A stretch of DNA of 32,990 bases from positions 1 to 32,990 of the forward strand of contig JACRML010000008.1 of assembly GCA_016214995.1 (NCBI GenBank), in the 5' to 3' direction. Shown piece by piece: positions 21,687 through 29,478 of this stretch. Each line of letters begins with the position of its first letter. The first letter of the stretch is position 1. Under the pieces are notes generated by a model. The model ran no database searches. It saw nothing but the letters and a program-made list of their open reading frames with translations, and was not told the origin of the DNA. The translations under genes and the position numbers were made by a program. The stretch comes from Deltaproteobacteria bacterium (GTDB lineage: Bacteria > Desulfobacterota > GWC2-55-46 > UBA9637).

Positions 21687-22310
21687 TTATTTCATATCGC
21701 CAAAATTTTTTAATATCTGCAGTCCAACCTTCTGACTTTTTTCGGGGTGGAACTGACAGGCAAATACATTGTCCTTCCATATACTGCTTACAAAGTCTAT
21801 TCCGTAATATGTCTTTGTCGCCGTTACGCTATCATCCTTTGGCACAACATAGTATGAATGAACAAAATATAGATAAGAGCCGTCTGCAATATCTTTCAAC
21901 ATAGGAGGTCTATTTTTCATCTTTATATCGTTCCAGCCCATATGGGGGATCTTCAGTTCGGAATCTTGGGTTTGGAGTTCGGGGGCAAAACGGACCACCT
22001 TTCCCTTTATAACATCAAGACCCTCATGTCTTCCAAACTCCTCACTTTCTGAAAATAAAAGTTGAAGTCCTAGACAGATGCCCAAAAAAGGCTTGCCTGA
22101 TTTAATGGCGAAAAGTATGGGGTCTACAAGTCCGTAGTTTTTGAGATTTTCCATGCAGTCTTTAAATGCACCAACACCGGGCAGCACCACATGGCTTGCG
22201 TTTGAAATCTCTTTTGGGTCTCGGGTAATAATGCACGGGTGCCCGACCCTTTCAAAGCCCTTCTGAACGCTCCTCAAATTTCCCATGTCATAATCAATAA
22301 TTGCAATCAT
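21687..22310 (-). CDS. hisH: imidazole glycerol phosphate synthase, glutaminase subunit
   Basis: A 207-aa class I glutamine amidotransferase that feeds ammonia to HisF. MIAIIDYDMGNLRSVQKGFERVG is the standard start, LGICLGLQLLF carries the nucleophilic Cys, and CQFHPEKSQKVG supplies the His and Glu of the triad. The frame is open to 22340, but those codons are heptad repeat, so ATG 22310 is chosen. Residues 111-120 (LQTQDSELK region), between RFAPE and IPHMGWND, are encoded by a heptad array (21952-21979). Family members join RFxxx to (K)VPHMGWN more directly, so this loop is lengthened. The catalytic motifs are intact. Confidence 0.94.
   Translation of the reverse strand: MIAIIDYDMGNLRSVQKGFERVGHPCIITRDPKEISNASHVVLPGVGAFKDCMENLKNYGLVDPILFAIKSGKPFLGICLGLQLLFSESEEFGRHEGLDVIKGKVVRFAPELQTQDSELKIPHMGWNDIKMKNRPPMLKDIADGSYLYFVHSYYVVPKDDSVTATKTYYGIDFVSSIWKDNVFACQFHPEKSQKVGLQILKNFGDMK
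21952..21979 (-). repeat. heptad repeat array inside hisH
   Basis: Four 7-bp units; on the minus strand they read AACTCCA, AACCCAA, and two more variants. In frame, they lengthen the loop just before the IPHMGWN motif. Confidence 0.75.
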
Positions 22311-22317
22311 AATTAAA

Positions 22318-22387
22318 GATAGGCGATAGGCACGAGGCAAGAGGTGATAGGAAAATTCTGTAGCCTATTGCCCATGGCCAATTGCCA
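22318..22387. repeat. heptad repeat array, two facing arms, between hisB and hisH
   Basis: Five units rightwards from 22318 (GATAGGC twice, then ACGAGGC, AAGAGGT, GATAGGA). A one-unit AT-rich centre follows, then four units with complementary words from 22360 (GTAGCCT, ATTGCCC and two variants). The facing arms could fold into a hairpin. The left edge lies 8 bp upstream of the hisH ATG, leaving no clear ribosome-binding site for hisH. Confidence 0.85.
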
Positions 22388-22393
22388 GTTTTT

Positions 22394-22984
22394 TTACAGC
22401 TTTCCTTTCGTTGACATTACACCTTTTATTCTTCTGTCTATGCTTACAGCATCGCTCAATGCCCTGCCAACTGCCTTGAAGGTAGCTTCTATGATGTGGT
22501 GGATGTTTCTCCCATACGGCACAGAAACATGCAGGGTAATCCCGCTTCTGCTTACAAGGGCTTGGAGAAAATCTTCTACAAGGTCTGCATCAAAGTTTTT
22601 TATCTTGCTCTTTTTAGGCAGTGCAACATTGTAAACCAGATAAGGCCTCTCGCTTATATCAATTGCCGCTGATGCAATGGCCTCGTCCATGGGCACAATG
22701 ACGTTGCCGTATCTTTTGATGCCTGCCTTGTTGCCAAGCGCCTTTTTCAAAGCATTACCGAGGCATATTCCAACATCCTCAATGGTATGGTGGTAGTCTA
22801 TTTCAATGTCGCCCTTTGCCTTTATCTTTAAATCAAACAACCCGTGTTTGGCAAAGAGAGACAACATATGGTCAAGAAAAGGGATAGGTGTTTTAATATC
22901 ATACGTCCCTTCACCGTCCAGATTCAATGAAACGGTTATATCTGTTTCTTTAGTCTTTCTGATTAGTTGCGCCTTTCTGGGCAT
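22394..22984 (-). CDS. hisB: imidazoleglycerol-phosphate dehydratase
   Basis: A 196-aa IGPD, monofunctional (no phosphatase domain), acting in histidine synthesis. [58 protein letters not shown] and the C-terminal [14 protein letters not shown] carry the manganese-binding His and Glu residues. The frame is open to 23005, but ATG 22984 has a strong GGAGGGAG ribosome-binding site. It is the first gene of the hisB-hisH-hisA cluster; hisG, hisD and hisC are not in view. Confidence 0.94.
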   Translation of the reverse strand: MPRKAQLIRKTKETDITVSLNLDGEGTYDIKTPIPFLDHMLSLFAKHGLFDLKIKAKGDIEIDYHHTIEDVGICLGNALKKALGNKAGIKRYGNVIVPMDEAIASAAIDISERPYLVYNVALPKKSKIKNFDADLVEDFLQALVSRSGITLHVSVPYGRNIHHIIEATFKAVGRALSDAVSIDRRIKGVMSTKGKL

Positions 22985-23076
22985 ATCTCCCTCCAAAACT
23001 GTCAATGCATCTCATTCTACAAGAAGAGCCGTCATCGGTTCAAGGATAATCTTTCAGTAATTTTAGTTTGTAAATC

Positions 23077-23094
23077 CCGCTATCGCTATAGCGG
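23077..23094 (+). repeat. short palindrome upstream of proA
   Basis: CCGCTAT and ATAGCGG pair around a CGCT loop, 15 bp before the proA -35 element. It may be a REP remnant, an operator, or the end of the hisB divergent region. Confidence 0.4.
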
Positions 23095-23108
23095 ATTAGG
23101 AGAACCTA

Positions 23109-23136
23109 TTGACAATAACAGACATATTGTTACAAT
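23109..23136 (+). promoter_or_regulatory. sigma-70-type promoter of proA
   Basis: TTGACA (23109-23114), a 16-bp spacer and TACAAT (23131-23136), ending 27 bp before the proA ATG. GAGGTG provides the ribosome-binding site. Confidence 0.65.
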
Positions 23137-23163
23137 AGCCAAAAATACAAACAGAGGTGCTGT

Positions 23164-24420
23164 ATGTCCCTAAAATCTGATGTCCTCCAAATTGCCCAAT
23201 CTGCGAGAGAAGCCTCTTTAAAACTTGCCAACCTGAATACCAATATCAAAAACAAAGCACTATTAACAATGGCAGAGGAGCTTTTAAAAAATGCGGATAA
23301 AATAAAAAAGGCAAATAAAAAAGATGTTGAAACTGCGGATGGCAAAGGCTTATCAAAGGCCATGATAGACAGGCTCACCGTAAGCGACAAGGTTGTAAAG
23401 AATATGTCTGACGGCATAAGAGAGGTTGCAGCCCTACCCGACCCTGTTGGCGAGATTTCTAAAATGTGGAAAAGGCCGAACGGACTTCTTGTCGGAAAGA
23501 TGAGAATACCTCTCGGCGTCATCGGCATAATCTATGAGGCAAGACCCAATGTTACTGCCGATGCGGCAGCCCTTTGTCTTAAATCAGGCAATGCGGTAAT
23601 CTTAAGAGGCGGCTCAGAGGCAATAAATTCAAACCTTGCCATTGCAAAGGTTTTGCAGGATGCTTGTAAAAAAGAAGGTATTCCCGATACTGCAATTCAG
23701 GTTGTTCCGACAACTGACAGAGAAGCGGTTTTGGAGATGCTGAAACTTGAGGAATATATAGACCTGATTATTCCCAGGGGCGGAGAAGGGCTTATAAGGT
23801 TTGTTGTAGAGAACTCCAAGATTCCTGTTATAAAACATTATAAAGGTGTATGCCATATATTTGTTGATGAATCTGCGGATGTGGATATGGCGGAGAAGAT
23901 TTGCTTTAATGCAAAGGTTCAAAGACCCGGTGTATGCAATGCAATGGAGACACTTCTGGTTCACAAAAAAATAGGAAAAAGGTTCTTGCCGAAGATGGGT
24001 AAAAAATATCAGAAGGCAGATGTTGAGCTTAGAGGATGTGCTGAGACAAGGAAGATTTTGTCTTATGCCAAGCCTGCCACAGAAGATGACTGGTCAGCAG
24101 AATATCTGGATTTGATTCTGGCGGTAAAGATTGTAAAAGATATGGACGAGGCAATAGCGCACATTGCAAAATATGGGTCGCTTCATACCGAGTCTATAAT
24201 CACAAAGGATTATCATAATAGCCAGAGGTTTTTGAGAGAGGTAAATTCATCAACCGTTCTTGTTAATGCCTCTACAAGATTTTCAGACGGTTTTCAGCTT
24301 GGGCTTGGCGCGGAGATTGGCATATCAACAACCAAGATTCATGCATTCGGTCCTATGGGGCTTGAAGAGCTTACAACGCAGAAGTTTATAATATATGGGG
24401 ATGGGCAGGTTAGGGAGTAA
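23164..24420 (+). CDS. proA: gamma-glutamyl phosphate reductase
   Basis: A 418-aa NADPH-dependent aldehyde dehydrogenase-fold enzyme of proline synthesis that reduces glutamyl 5-phosphate to the semialdehyde. [35 protein letters not shown], the catalytic cysteine in [16 protein letters not shown], and [36 protein letters not shown] are all present at typical spacing. It has its own promoter. proB is not adjacent. The end of proA is followed by 80 bp and then the candidate cassette units. Confidence 0.96.
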   Translation: MSLKSDVLQIAQSAREASLKLANLNTNIKNKALLTMAEELLKNADKIKKANKKDVETADGKGLSKAMIDRLTVSDKVVKNMSDGIREVAALPDPVGEISKMWKRPNGLLVGKMRIPLGVIGIIYEARPNVTADAAALCLKSGNAVILRGGSEAINSNLAIAKVLQDACKKEGIPDTAIQVVPTTDREAVLEMLKLEEYIDLIIPRGGEGLIRFVVENSKIPVIKHYKGVCHIFVDESADVDMAEKICFNAKVQRPGVCNAMETLLVHKKIGKRFLPKMGKKYQKADVELRGCAETRKILSYAKPATEDDWSAEYLDLILAVKIVKDMDEAIAHIAKYGSLHTESIITKDYHNSQRFLREVNSSTVLVNASTRFSDGFQLGLGAEIGISTTKIHAFGPMGLEELTTQKFIIYGDGQVRE

Positions 24421-24500
24421 GGATTTTAAGCTTACAACAACCTTTTTCCTGTATTTGACCTAAAATCAACAAAAATGATGCTGCGACATAAAATATAATG

Positions 24501-25200
24501 TTGCATCTAAAAGAGCATACAACTCAAGGGATCAACCATGAAGTCAAAATATTATCCCCCAAAACTTAACGAAACCAAGTTCCACTGTGCCCACTGCAAT
24601 ATATTTTCCCAGCAAATCTGGCAGCCAGTGTTCATCAATACTGGCGGATGGACGGAATCTCAGTTAAAGTCGTGCATATGCACACATTGTGGCCAGCGCA
24701 CTTACTGGCTTGGCCAACGAATGGTGGTTCCCGACGACGCCCCCGTTGAACCAGCGCATCCAGAACTTCCTGCAGATCTTCTAAAGGAATATGCAGAGGC
24801 AAGATCGATCTTCACTCGCTCACCAAGAGCCTCAGCCGCACTTCTGCGCCTCTGCCTTCAGAAACTCATGCCTCACCTGGGAGAGGTTGGCAAGAACCTC
24901 AATGACGACATCAAGTCCCTAGTCAAGAAAGGATTACCACCGCTAATACAGAAGTCCTTGGATTTCTGCATGGTGATTGGAAATAACGCCGTCCACCCCG
25001 GAGAAATTGATCTTAACGACACTCCAGACACAGCTCTCCAACTTTTCGGGATGATCAATATTATCGTCGAAGATCGAATTGCAAAACCAAAGGAAATCGA
25101 GGCTCTTTACTCAACCCTACCAGAGGATGCGAGAAAGGCCATAGATGAACGGGACAAGACTAAATAGCAACGCCAGCTAAGCTTCCGCTTAGCGCAGCCG
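24501..25200 (+). mobile_element. possible integron cassette with the DUF4145 gene (weaker case)
   Basis: A G^TT site at 24500 (GTTGCAT) opens this 700-bp unit, and a hairpin with R''-like TAGCAAC (25165-25171) and R'-like GTTATGA (25200-25206) closes it. The left boundary and the complement of R'' share GTTGC, then diverge, so the circle-closure match is only 5 bp. The boxes do not fit RYYYAAC well and the site (about 42 bp) is shorter than normal attC. It is supported mainly by its position directly before the stronger cassette. TATAAT at 24494-24499 abuts the boundary. Confidence 0.4.
24538..25167 (+). CDS. DUF4145 domain protein with N-terminal zinc ribbon
   Basis: A 209-aa protein. Residues 17-51 hold two CxxC pairs (Cys17/20, Cys48/51), a zinc ribbon. 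Residues 80-185 form the helical DUF4145 domain (SPRASAALLRLCLQKLM..., then FCMVIGNNAVHPGEIDL). DUF4145 is a HEPN-related domain often found with restriction or defence genes. Here the Arg usually ahead of the GNxxxH segment is replaced (CMVIGNNAVH), so RNase activity by the HEPN mechanism is doubtful. Codon use is richer in C-ending codons than its neighbours, suggesting transfer. The stop codon lies at the edge of the attC-like hairpin. It lacks a strong ribosome-binding site. Confidence 0.8.
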   Translation: MKSKYYPPKLNETKFHCAHCNIFSQQIWQPVFINTGGWTESQLKSCICTHCGQRTYWLGQRMVVPDDAPVEPAHPELPADLLKEYAEARSIFTRSPRASAALLRLCLQKLMPHLGEVGKNLNDDIKSLVKKGLPPLIQKSLDFCMVIGNNAVHPGEIDLNDTPDTALQLFGMINIIVEDRIAKPKEIEALYSTLPEDARKAIDERDKTK

Positions 25201-25206
25201 TTATGA
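25165..25206 (+). other. attC-like hairpin after the DUF4145 gene
   Basis: GCTAAGC and GCTTAGC pair perfectly around TTCC. Outside an internal loop, AAC pairs with GTT and GC with GC, leaving one C extrahelical. The outer AAC/GTT geometry and the cut position G^TT at 25200 match an attC, but the site is short. It defines the left edge of the restriction-modification cassette. Confidence 0.5.
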
Positions 25207-25251
25207 ATAAAATAGATAAAATCAAAAAAAGCTGTAATAGAGAGGTAAGAA

Positions 25252-25884
25252 ATGGCTGGTAAACTAACAGAAATATTCACCGATAAAAACCTTGTAGAGA
25301 AAATTAAGAAACGATTGCCCTATTTATTCCAACTTGCTGAATTAGAAAGTTCTCGGGCTGGCAAAACAGGAATGGAAGTCGGCTCGGTTCGTGAAAGGAT
25401 AATCGTGGCTCTGCTTATCTATAAGTTCGGAGAGGCCAATATTGAAACTGAAATACCAATTACCAAATCTGAAGTTGACGCAAAACTATTTGGTGAACCA
25501 GTATCCGTTAAGACTATTACAGGTAAAAGTTTAGGCGGCGTGAAACTGATATGGACGGTTGATGCACAAAAAGCAATAGAATTCAGAGAGAATTATTATC
25601 CCTCTTGTGATATTTTGCTTGTCCAGATTAACTGGGGCGACACTGGTGGATTCTTTTATATTCCTGTAGAGCTACAGAAAAAACTGTTTGACAAGATGGG
25701 CAGAGAAAACTATATTAAATTACCAAAGGCCGGAACGAATCCTCGCGGCGCTGAAATTGCAAAAGAATCGCTATCAAATCTTGTTGCAGATAAACAATGC
25801 CAACGTATTATTATAGAATGGCAAAAGACCAAAATAGATTTTAATCCATACAAGAAATGGGTTGACTTCTGGGAGGAAGACTAA
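25252..25884 (+). CDS. type II restriction endonuclease, ThaI-like
   Basis: A 210-aa protein resembling the ThaI family (ThaI cuts CGCG). TDKNLVEKIKKRLPYLFQLAELESSRAGKTGMEVGSVRERIIVALL is the N-terminal signature I recognise. A PD-(D/E)xK-type core is plausible: SEVDAKLFGEPVSVKTITG offers an Asp and a VSVK strand, and ILLVQINWG follows. The start has an AGAGGT ribosome-binding site. The stop is 1 bp before the methyltransferase ATG, so the two genes are co-translated. The recognition sequence is inferred from family memory only and should be treated as tentative. Confidence 0.8.
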   Translation: MAGKLTEIFTDKNLVEKIKKRLPYLFQLAELESSRAGKTGMEVGSVRERIIVALLIYKFGEANIETEIPITKSEVDAKLFGEPVSVKTITGKSLGGVKLIWTVDAQKAIEFRENYYPSCDILLVQINWGDTGGFFYIPVELQKKLFDKMGRENYIKLPKAGTNPRGAEIAKESLSNLVADKQCQRIIIEWQKTKIDFNPYKKWVDFWEED

Positions 25885-25885
25885 A

Positions 25886-26932
25886 ATGGCTCCATATCAA
25901 AAGAAGATAGGCACTAAAACGAGCGCCTTCGGGTCGCCCGGCAGAATAAATCATGATTCGTCCTCTTTTTACAAAAGCAGATTATATGAGGGATTGCCGA
26001 AAGAAGAAACGATAAAATACGAAGAAAACCCTATTCCGCTTCAATTTTTGGATAAAATTTTTACTTCATCCAGTGAGCGTATGATGGAATTACCTGATAA
26101 TAGTGTTCATCTGATGGTGACATCACCGCCTTATAATGTTGGGAAGGAATATGACGGGAATCTTTCACTCAAGGAATACAGGGCATTTCTTAAACATATC
26201 TGGAGTGAGGTTAAGAGAGTTATTGTGCCCGGTGGTCGTGTCTGTATCAATATTGCTAATTTAGGCCGCAGGCCATATATTCCGCTACATACTTATATTA
26301 TAGAAGATATGCTTGATTTGGGCTTCCTGATGAGGGGTGAAGTTATCTGGAATAAAGCATCGAGTGGTAGTCCTTCCACGGCATGGGGGAGTTGGCTGTC
26401 TGCCAAAAATCCGATTCTTAGAGATATTCACGAATATATTCTGGTTTTCTCTAAAGGGCTATTTTCCAGAGAAAACACCAATGGCAAAAAAAGCACTATT
26501 TCTAAAGAAGAATTTTTAGAATTTACTAAAAGCGTCTGGACATTTTCTGCCGAGTCTGCCCGAAAGGTCGGTCATCCTGCACCTTTTCCTGTTGAGTTGC
26601 CACTTCGGGTGATCAAACTATACACCTTTGAAGGTGATGTAGTGTTGGACCCGTTTATGGGAAGCGGCCAGACCGCTCTGGCAGCCATTAAGGCAAGCCG
26701 TCATTATGTCGGTTATGATATCTCAAAAGAATATGTAACCCTTGCCGAAAAAAGGATAAAGGGATATTTGCAGGAACAAATTACTTTATTCTCTGAACCA
26801 ACAGATGCTAAATCTCTGGTAATCGCTGAAAGACCAAGAGGGAAGGGATATCAGGTCAAAAGTAAACATAGAAATAGGCAAAGAATCAAAAGTAATGATA
26901 GAAATATAAAAAATAAATTCATAACAAAATAA
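25886..26932 (+). CDS. N4-cytosine DNA methyltransferase of the ThaI-like system
   Basis: A 348-aa beta-class methyltransferase. TSPPYN (residues 79-84) is the catalytic motif typical of N4-cytosine enzymes, and DPFMGSGQT (255-263) is the AdoMet motif, coming second. HPAPFPVELPLRVIKLYT links them. N4 methylation of cytosine suits a CG-containing target such as CGCG. The frame opens at a TTG (25862), but the ATG at 25886 with GGGAGGAAG upstream is the start. The C-terminal 25 residues are Lys/Arg/Asn-rich and run into the attC-like site, so the last codons (FITK) are part of the recombination site. Confidence 0.88.
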   Translation: MAPYQKKIGTKTSAFGSPGRINHDSSSFYKSRLYEGLPKEETIKYEENPIPLQFLDKIFTSSSERMMELPDNSVHLMVTSPPYNVGKEYDGNLSLKEYRAFLKHIWSEVKRVIVPGGRVCINIANLGRRPYIPLHTYIIEDMLDLGFLMRGEVIWNKASSGSPSTAWGSWLSAKNPILRDIHEYILVFSKGLFSRENTNGKKSTISKEEFLEFTKSVWTFSAESARKVGHPAPFPVELPLRVIKLYTFEGDVVLDPFMGSGQTALAAIKASRHYVGYDISKEYVTLAEKRIKGYLQEQITLFSEPTDAKSLVIAERPRGKGYQVKSKHRNRQRIKSNDRNIKNKFITK

Positions 26933-26985
26933 TCCAGCGGACGGCAAAAGACACCGCCGCTGATTTTTAGCTGGCCGCGTTCTCT
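26919..26985 (+). other. attC-like recombination site after the methyltransferase
   Basis: TCATAAC (R''-like) starts the site and GTTCTCT (R'-like, 26979-26985) ends it, 67 bp in all. Between them CAGCGG pairs with CCGCTG and CGG with CCG, leaving a single extrahelical A in the left arm. The left arm TAAC...CCAGCGGACGG matches the site at 3757-3779 in 19 of 23 positions with no gap. The final GTTCTCT is presumably original chromosomal sequence next to the mtnA stop. Confidence 0.65.
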
Positions 26986-28034
26986 TAGGAAATGTTGCCA
27001 GCTTTGACCATCCTTTTCAAACTCTTTTCAAATGATTTTCTGGCAATGCCTCTTTCTGTGATGATGGCTGTTATAAGCCTGTTGGGCGTTACGTCAAAGG
27101 CTGGGTTTCTTACCTTTATGCCAGCAGGGGCAATAGCAATATCTTTTATATGGGTTACCTCTTTTGTATCTCTTTCTTCAATCGGAATCTTATCTCCATG
27201 TTTTATGTTTAAATCTATAGTGGATATGGGAGCTGCAACATAAAAGGGGATTTTATGCTCCTTTGCAAGAACCGCAACCGAATACGATCCTATCTTATTG
27301 GCAGTATCACCATTGGACGCAATCCTGTCAGCGCCGACAATAACAACATCTATCAGTCCCTTTTTCATCATGTAGCCTGCCATATTATCGGTTATAAGTG
27401 TTGTATCTATGCCGTCTTTCATAAGCTCCCATGCCGTAAGCCTTGAACCCTGGAGAAAAGGCCTGGTCTCATCTGCAAAGACCTTTATCTTTTTCCCTTG
27501 TTCAACCGCCGCCCTTATTACTCCGAGGGCTGTGCCGTAGCCTGCGGTTGCCAATGCGCCTGCATTGCAATGGGTAAGGATGGCAGCCTTATTCTTAATA
27601 AGCGAGCTTCCATATCTCCCCATCTGTTTATTTATCTCAATATCTTCCTTATGAATCTTCTTTGCCTCTTGAATAAGTACTTGTTTTAATTCATCCACGC
27701 CGAGTTTGGGATTTTCTTTTGCAACCCTTTTCATCCTTTCAATGGCCCAAAAAAGATTTACCGCAGTTGGACGTGTAGCGGCCATAATTTTGCAAATTTT
27801 TTTAAATTCTTTTACGAACCCTCTGCGATCTTTTGCGTTTATATCGGATGCGCCCAGCGCGATACCCATTGCCGCTGCAACGCCTATGGCCGGCGCACCC
27901 CTTACAACCATTTTCCGTATGGCCTCTGCAACATCAAGGAAGTCTGTATATATCCTGTATACCTCCTGGCTTGGAAGCAATCTCTGGTCTATCATTACAA
28001 CGCTGTTATTTTTCCACTCTATAGTCTTAAACAT
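26985..28034 (-). CDS. mtnA: S-methyl-5-thioribose-1-phosphate isomerase
   Basis: A 349-aa eIF2B-related isomerase of methionine salvage that converts MTR-1-P to MTRu-1-[46 protein letters not shown] (catalytic Cys), [47 protein letters not shown] (catalytic Asp) and [19 protein letters not shown] all match. A GGAGGAAG ribosome-binding site precedes the ATG. Its 3' end abuts the right boundary of the candidate RM cassette. The insertion apparently spared the coding sequence: the C-terminal [10 protein letters not shown] is plausible as native. Confidence 0.95.
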   Translation of the reverse strand: MFKTIEWKNNSVVMIDQRLLPSQEVYRIYTDFLDVAEAIRKMVVRGAPAIGVAAAMGIALGASDINAKDRRGFVKEFKKICKIMAATRPTAVNLFWAIERMKRVAKENPKLGVDELKQVLIQEAKKIHKEDIEINKQMGRYGSSLIKNKAAILTHCNAGALATAGYGTALGVIRAAVEQGKKIKVFADETRPFLQGSRLTAWELMKDGIDTTLITDNMAGYMMKKGLIDVVIVGADRIASNGDTANKIGSYSVAVLAKEHKIPFYVAAPISTIDLNIKHGDKIPIEERDTKEVTHIKDIAIAPAGIKVRNPAFDVTPNRLITAIITERGIARKSFEKSLKRMVKAGNIS

Positions 28035-28055
28035 GTCGCTTCCTCCATAAAAAAT

Positions 28056-28131
28056 GGGACTAGGGGCTGAGGGCTTGGGGCTGGTTTTTTATTTTACTAA
28101 CCCCTAACCTCAAGCCCCCAGCCCCTGTCTC
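28056..28131. repeat. heptad repeat array, two facing arms, between moeA and mtnA
   Basis: Units GGGACTA, GGGGCTG, AGGGCTT, GGGGCTG (28056-28083), then an AT-rich centre with a T6 run. Units with complementary words follow (CTAACCC, CTAACCT, CAAGCCC, CCAGCCC, CTGTCTC; 28097-28131). The arms pair imperfectly over about 20 bp and the T-run sits in the loop. The right edge touches the moeA stop codon. Confidence 0.85.
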
Positions 28132-29411
28132 TAATACCCCGGCTTATCCTGATACAAAAGGCCCTCACCCAGCGGCTGAACCTTTACCTTACAATCCTTT
28201 TCTATGTCCTGAATATTTTCTGGAAGGATAATGAGACAATCGGCCTTTACCATACTTCTCAACATACCGGAGCCTTGACCCTCCAGAGGTGTGGCATAAA
28301 ATTGTCCATTCTTTTGCTCAATGGCCGCCCTTACAAAGTGCATCCTGCCTGATTTTTTCTTTATAGGTTTGGTGAGCAGTGCCTCAAATGCCCTCTTGAA
28401 AATATCTTTTTTTCCAGTCATCTTTAAGATGGCTGGTCTTACAAACTGTTCAAATGCAACCATTGATGAGATGGGATTTCCCGGCAGGCCGAATGCAGGT
28501 TTGTTTGCAATAACGCCGAAGGCGAGGGGTTTACCAGGCTTCATCGCCACCTTCCAGAAACGCATCTCAGAACCCATCCCCTTTAAAACATCCTTTACAA
28601 AATCAAAATCTCCTACGGAAACGCCGCCGGATGATACAATGCAGTCTGCCGTCAGACCAAACTCAAGTTTTTTCTCAAGGTCTTTTTTATTATCTCTGGC
28701 AATACCGAGCTGAACAGGTATAGCGCCGCATGCCTTTATCTGAGCAGATATGGCATAGCTGTTGCTGTTTATTATTTTGCCGTTTGCCGGTGTTTCCTCT
28801 ATCTCTACCAGCTCATCCCCTGTTGCAAGCACAGCGATCTTTGGCCTTTGATGCACATAAACATTAGGTTTGCCAATTGCCGCAAGCATGCCGATTTCAG
28901 CAGGTCGTATAGTTGCGCCTTTTGTTAAGACAATATCGCCATTTTTGAAATCCTCACCGGCCCTTCGGATATTATCGCCGGTTTTTGCCTCTTTGAATAT
29001 TTTGACCCCTGACTCCTGACCCTCGATAGATGCATTCGAGGGCAGGCCCTTGACCTCTGCTTTTTCTGTTTCCTCCACCATCACTACTGCATCAGCACCC
29101 ATTGGCATGGGCGCTCCGGTCATTATCCTTATGGCTTCTCCCTTTTTAACACTTTTTTTTGCCGTATAACCGGCGGGCAGGTCTTCTATTATCTGTAGGA
29201 TTACCGGCTTCTCCTTTGATGCCTCTTTGATATCTGCCGTCCTTACAGCATAGCCGTCCATTGCAGAATTATCCCAAGGCGGATTATCTGCGGCGGCAGC
29301 TATATCTTCGCCAAGAACCCTTCCGAGGGCTGAAAGAATATCTACCCTTTCCATACCAAGGGTCTTTATTTCACTTAAGATTATTTCTAATGCTGCTTCA
29401 ACGGAAATCAT
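28131..29411 (-). CDS. moeA: molybdopterin molybdenumtransferase
   Basis: A 426-aa MoeA that inserts molybdate into adenylated molybdopterin. DNPPWDNSAMDGYAVR, GEAIRIMTGAPMPMGADAVVMVEET, RRAGEDFKNGDIVLTKGATIRPAEIGMLAAIG, VAVLATGDELVE (MoCF-biosynthesis domain), SSGGVSVGDFDFVKDVL and FGLPGNPISSMVAFEQFVRPAI are all present. About residues 130-137 (GQESGVK, between PSNASIE and IFKEAKTGDN) are encoded by a heptad array at 29002-29022 in a loop that varies in the family. The start lacks an obvious ribosome-binding site because the leader is also a repeat array. The organism thus likely uses molybdoenzymes. Confidence 0.94.
   Translation of the reverse strand: MISVEAALEIILSEIKTLGMERVDILSALGRVLGEDIAAAADNPPWDNSAMDGYAVRTADIKEASKEKPVILQIIEDLPAGYTAKKSVKKGEAIRIMTGAPMPMGADAVVMVEETEKAEVKGLPSNASIEGQESGVKIFKEAKTGDNIRRAGEDFKNGDIVLTKGATIRPAEIGMLAAIGKPNVYVHQRPKIAVLATGDELVEIEETPANGKIINSNSYAISAQIKACGAIPVQLGIARDNKKDLEKKLEFGLTADCIVSSGGVSVGDFDFVKDVLKGMGSEMRFWKVAMKPGKPLAFGVIANKPAFGLPGNPISSMVAFEQFVRPAILKMTGKKDIFKRAFEALLTKPIKKKSGRMHFVRAAIEQKNGQFYATPLEGQGSGMLRSMVKADCLIILPENIQDIEKDCKVKVQPLGEGLLYQDKPGY
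29002..29022 (-). repeat. heptad repeat array inside moeA
   Basis: Three 7-bp units; on the minus strand GGGTCAG, GAGTCAG, GGGTCAA. In frame, they add a few residues between conserved motifs. Confidence 0.7.
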
Positions 29412-29419
29412 GATTGCAT

Positions 29420-29476
29420 AGTATCAGAGGGTCAAAGTGTCAGAGCATAATTGCGCATTACAACTTTGACTCCGAA
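29420..29476. repeat. heptad repeat array upstream of moeA
   Basis: Words TATCAGA, GGTCAAA and GTGTCAG on the left arm face ACTTTGA and CTCCGAA-type units on the right across a GCATAATTGCGC-like centre. The vocabulary is shared with the array at 1836-1889 (on the opposite strand), suggesting the two belong to one subfamily. It fills the gap between the mltD-like gene and moeA. Confidence 0.65.
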
Positions 29477-29478
29477 AT

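Larger units (their letters stand above)
25201..26979 (+). mobile_element. candidate integron cassette carrying a restriction-modification system
   Basis: The left boundary G^TT at 25200 reads GTTATGAA; the R'' region of the attC-like site at the right end reads TTCATAAC (26918-26925), its exact 8-bp reverse complement. That is the match expected when a cassette closes into a circle. The right boundary is G^TT at 26979, 5 bp from the mtnA stop codon. Both genes are in the cassette direction, and the methyltransferase stop codon falls within the attC left arm, as is common for cassettes. The 1779-bp, two-gene content is larger than a typical cassette. No integrase is seen. Confidence 0.68.

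Noticed and set aside
24467-24510. Imperfect hairpin GATGC...GCATC across the first cassette boundary as an attI or attC site
   Set aside because: It lacks an AAC-bearing R'' box and the stem is broken by a multi-base internal loop; chance pairing in AT-rich DNA is as likely.
26860-26920. A-rich 3' end of the N4-cytosine methyltransferase gene as another heptad array
   Set aside because: The KSKHRNRQRIKSNDRN region looks repetitive, but the DNA does not keep a 7-bp register.
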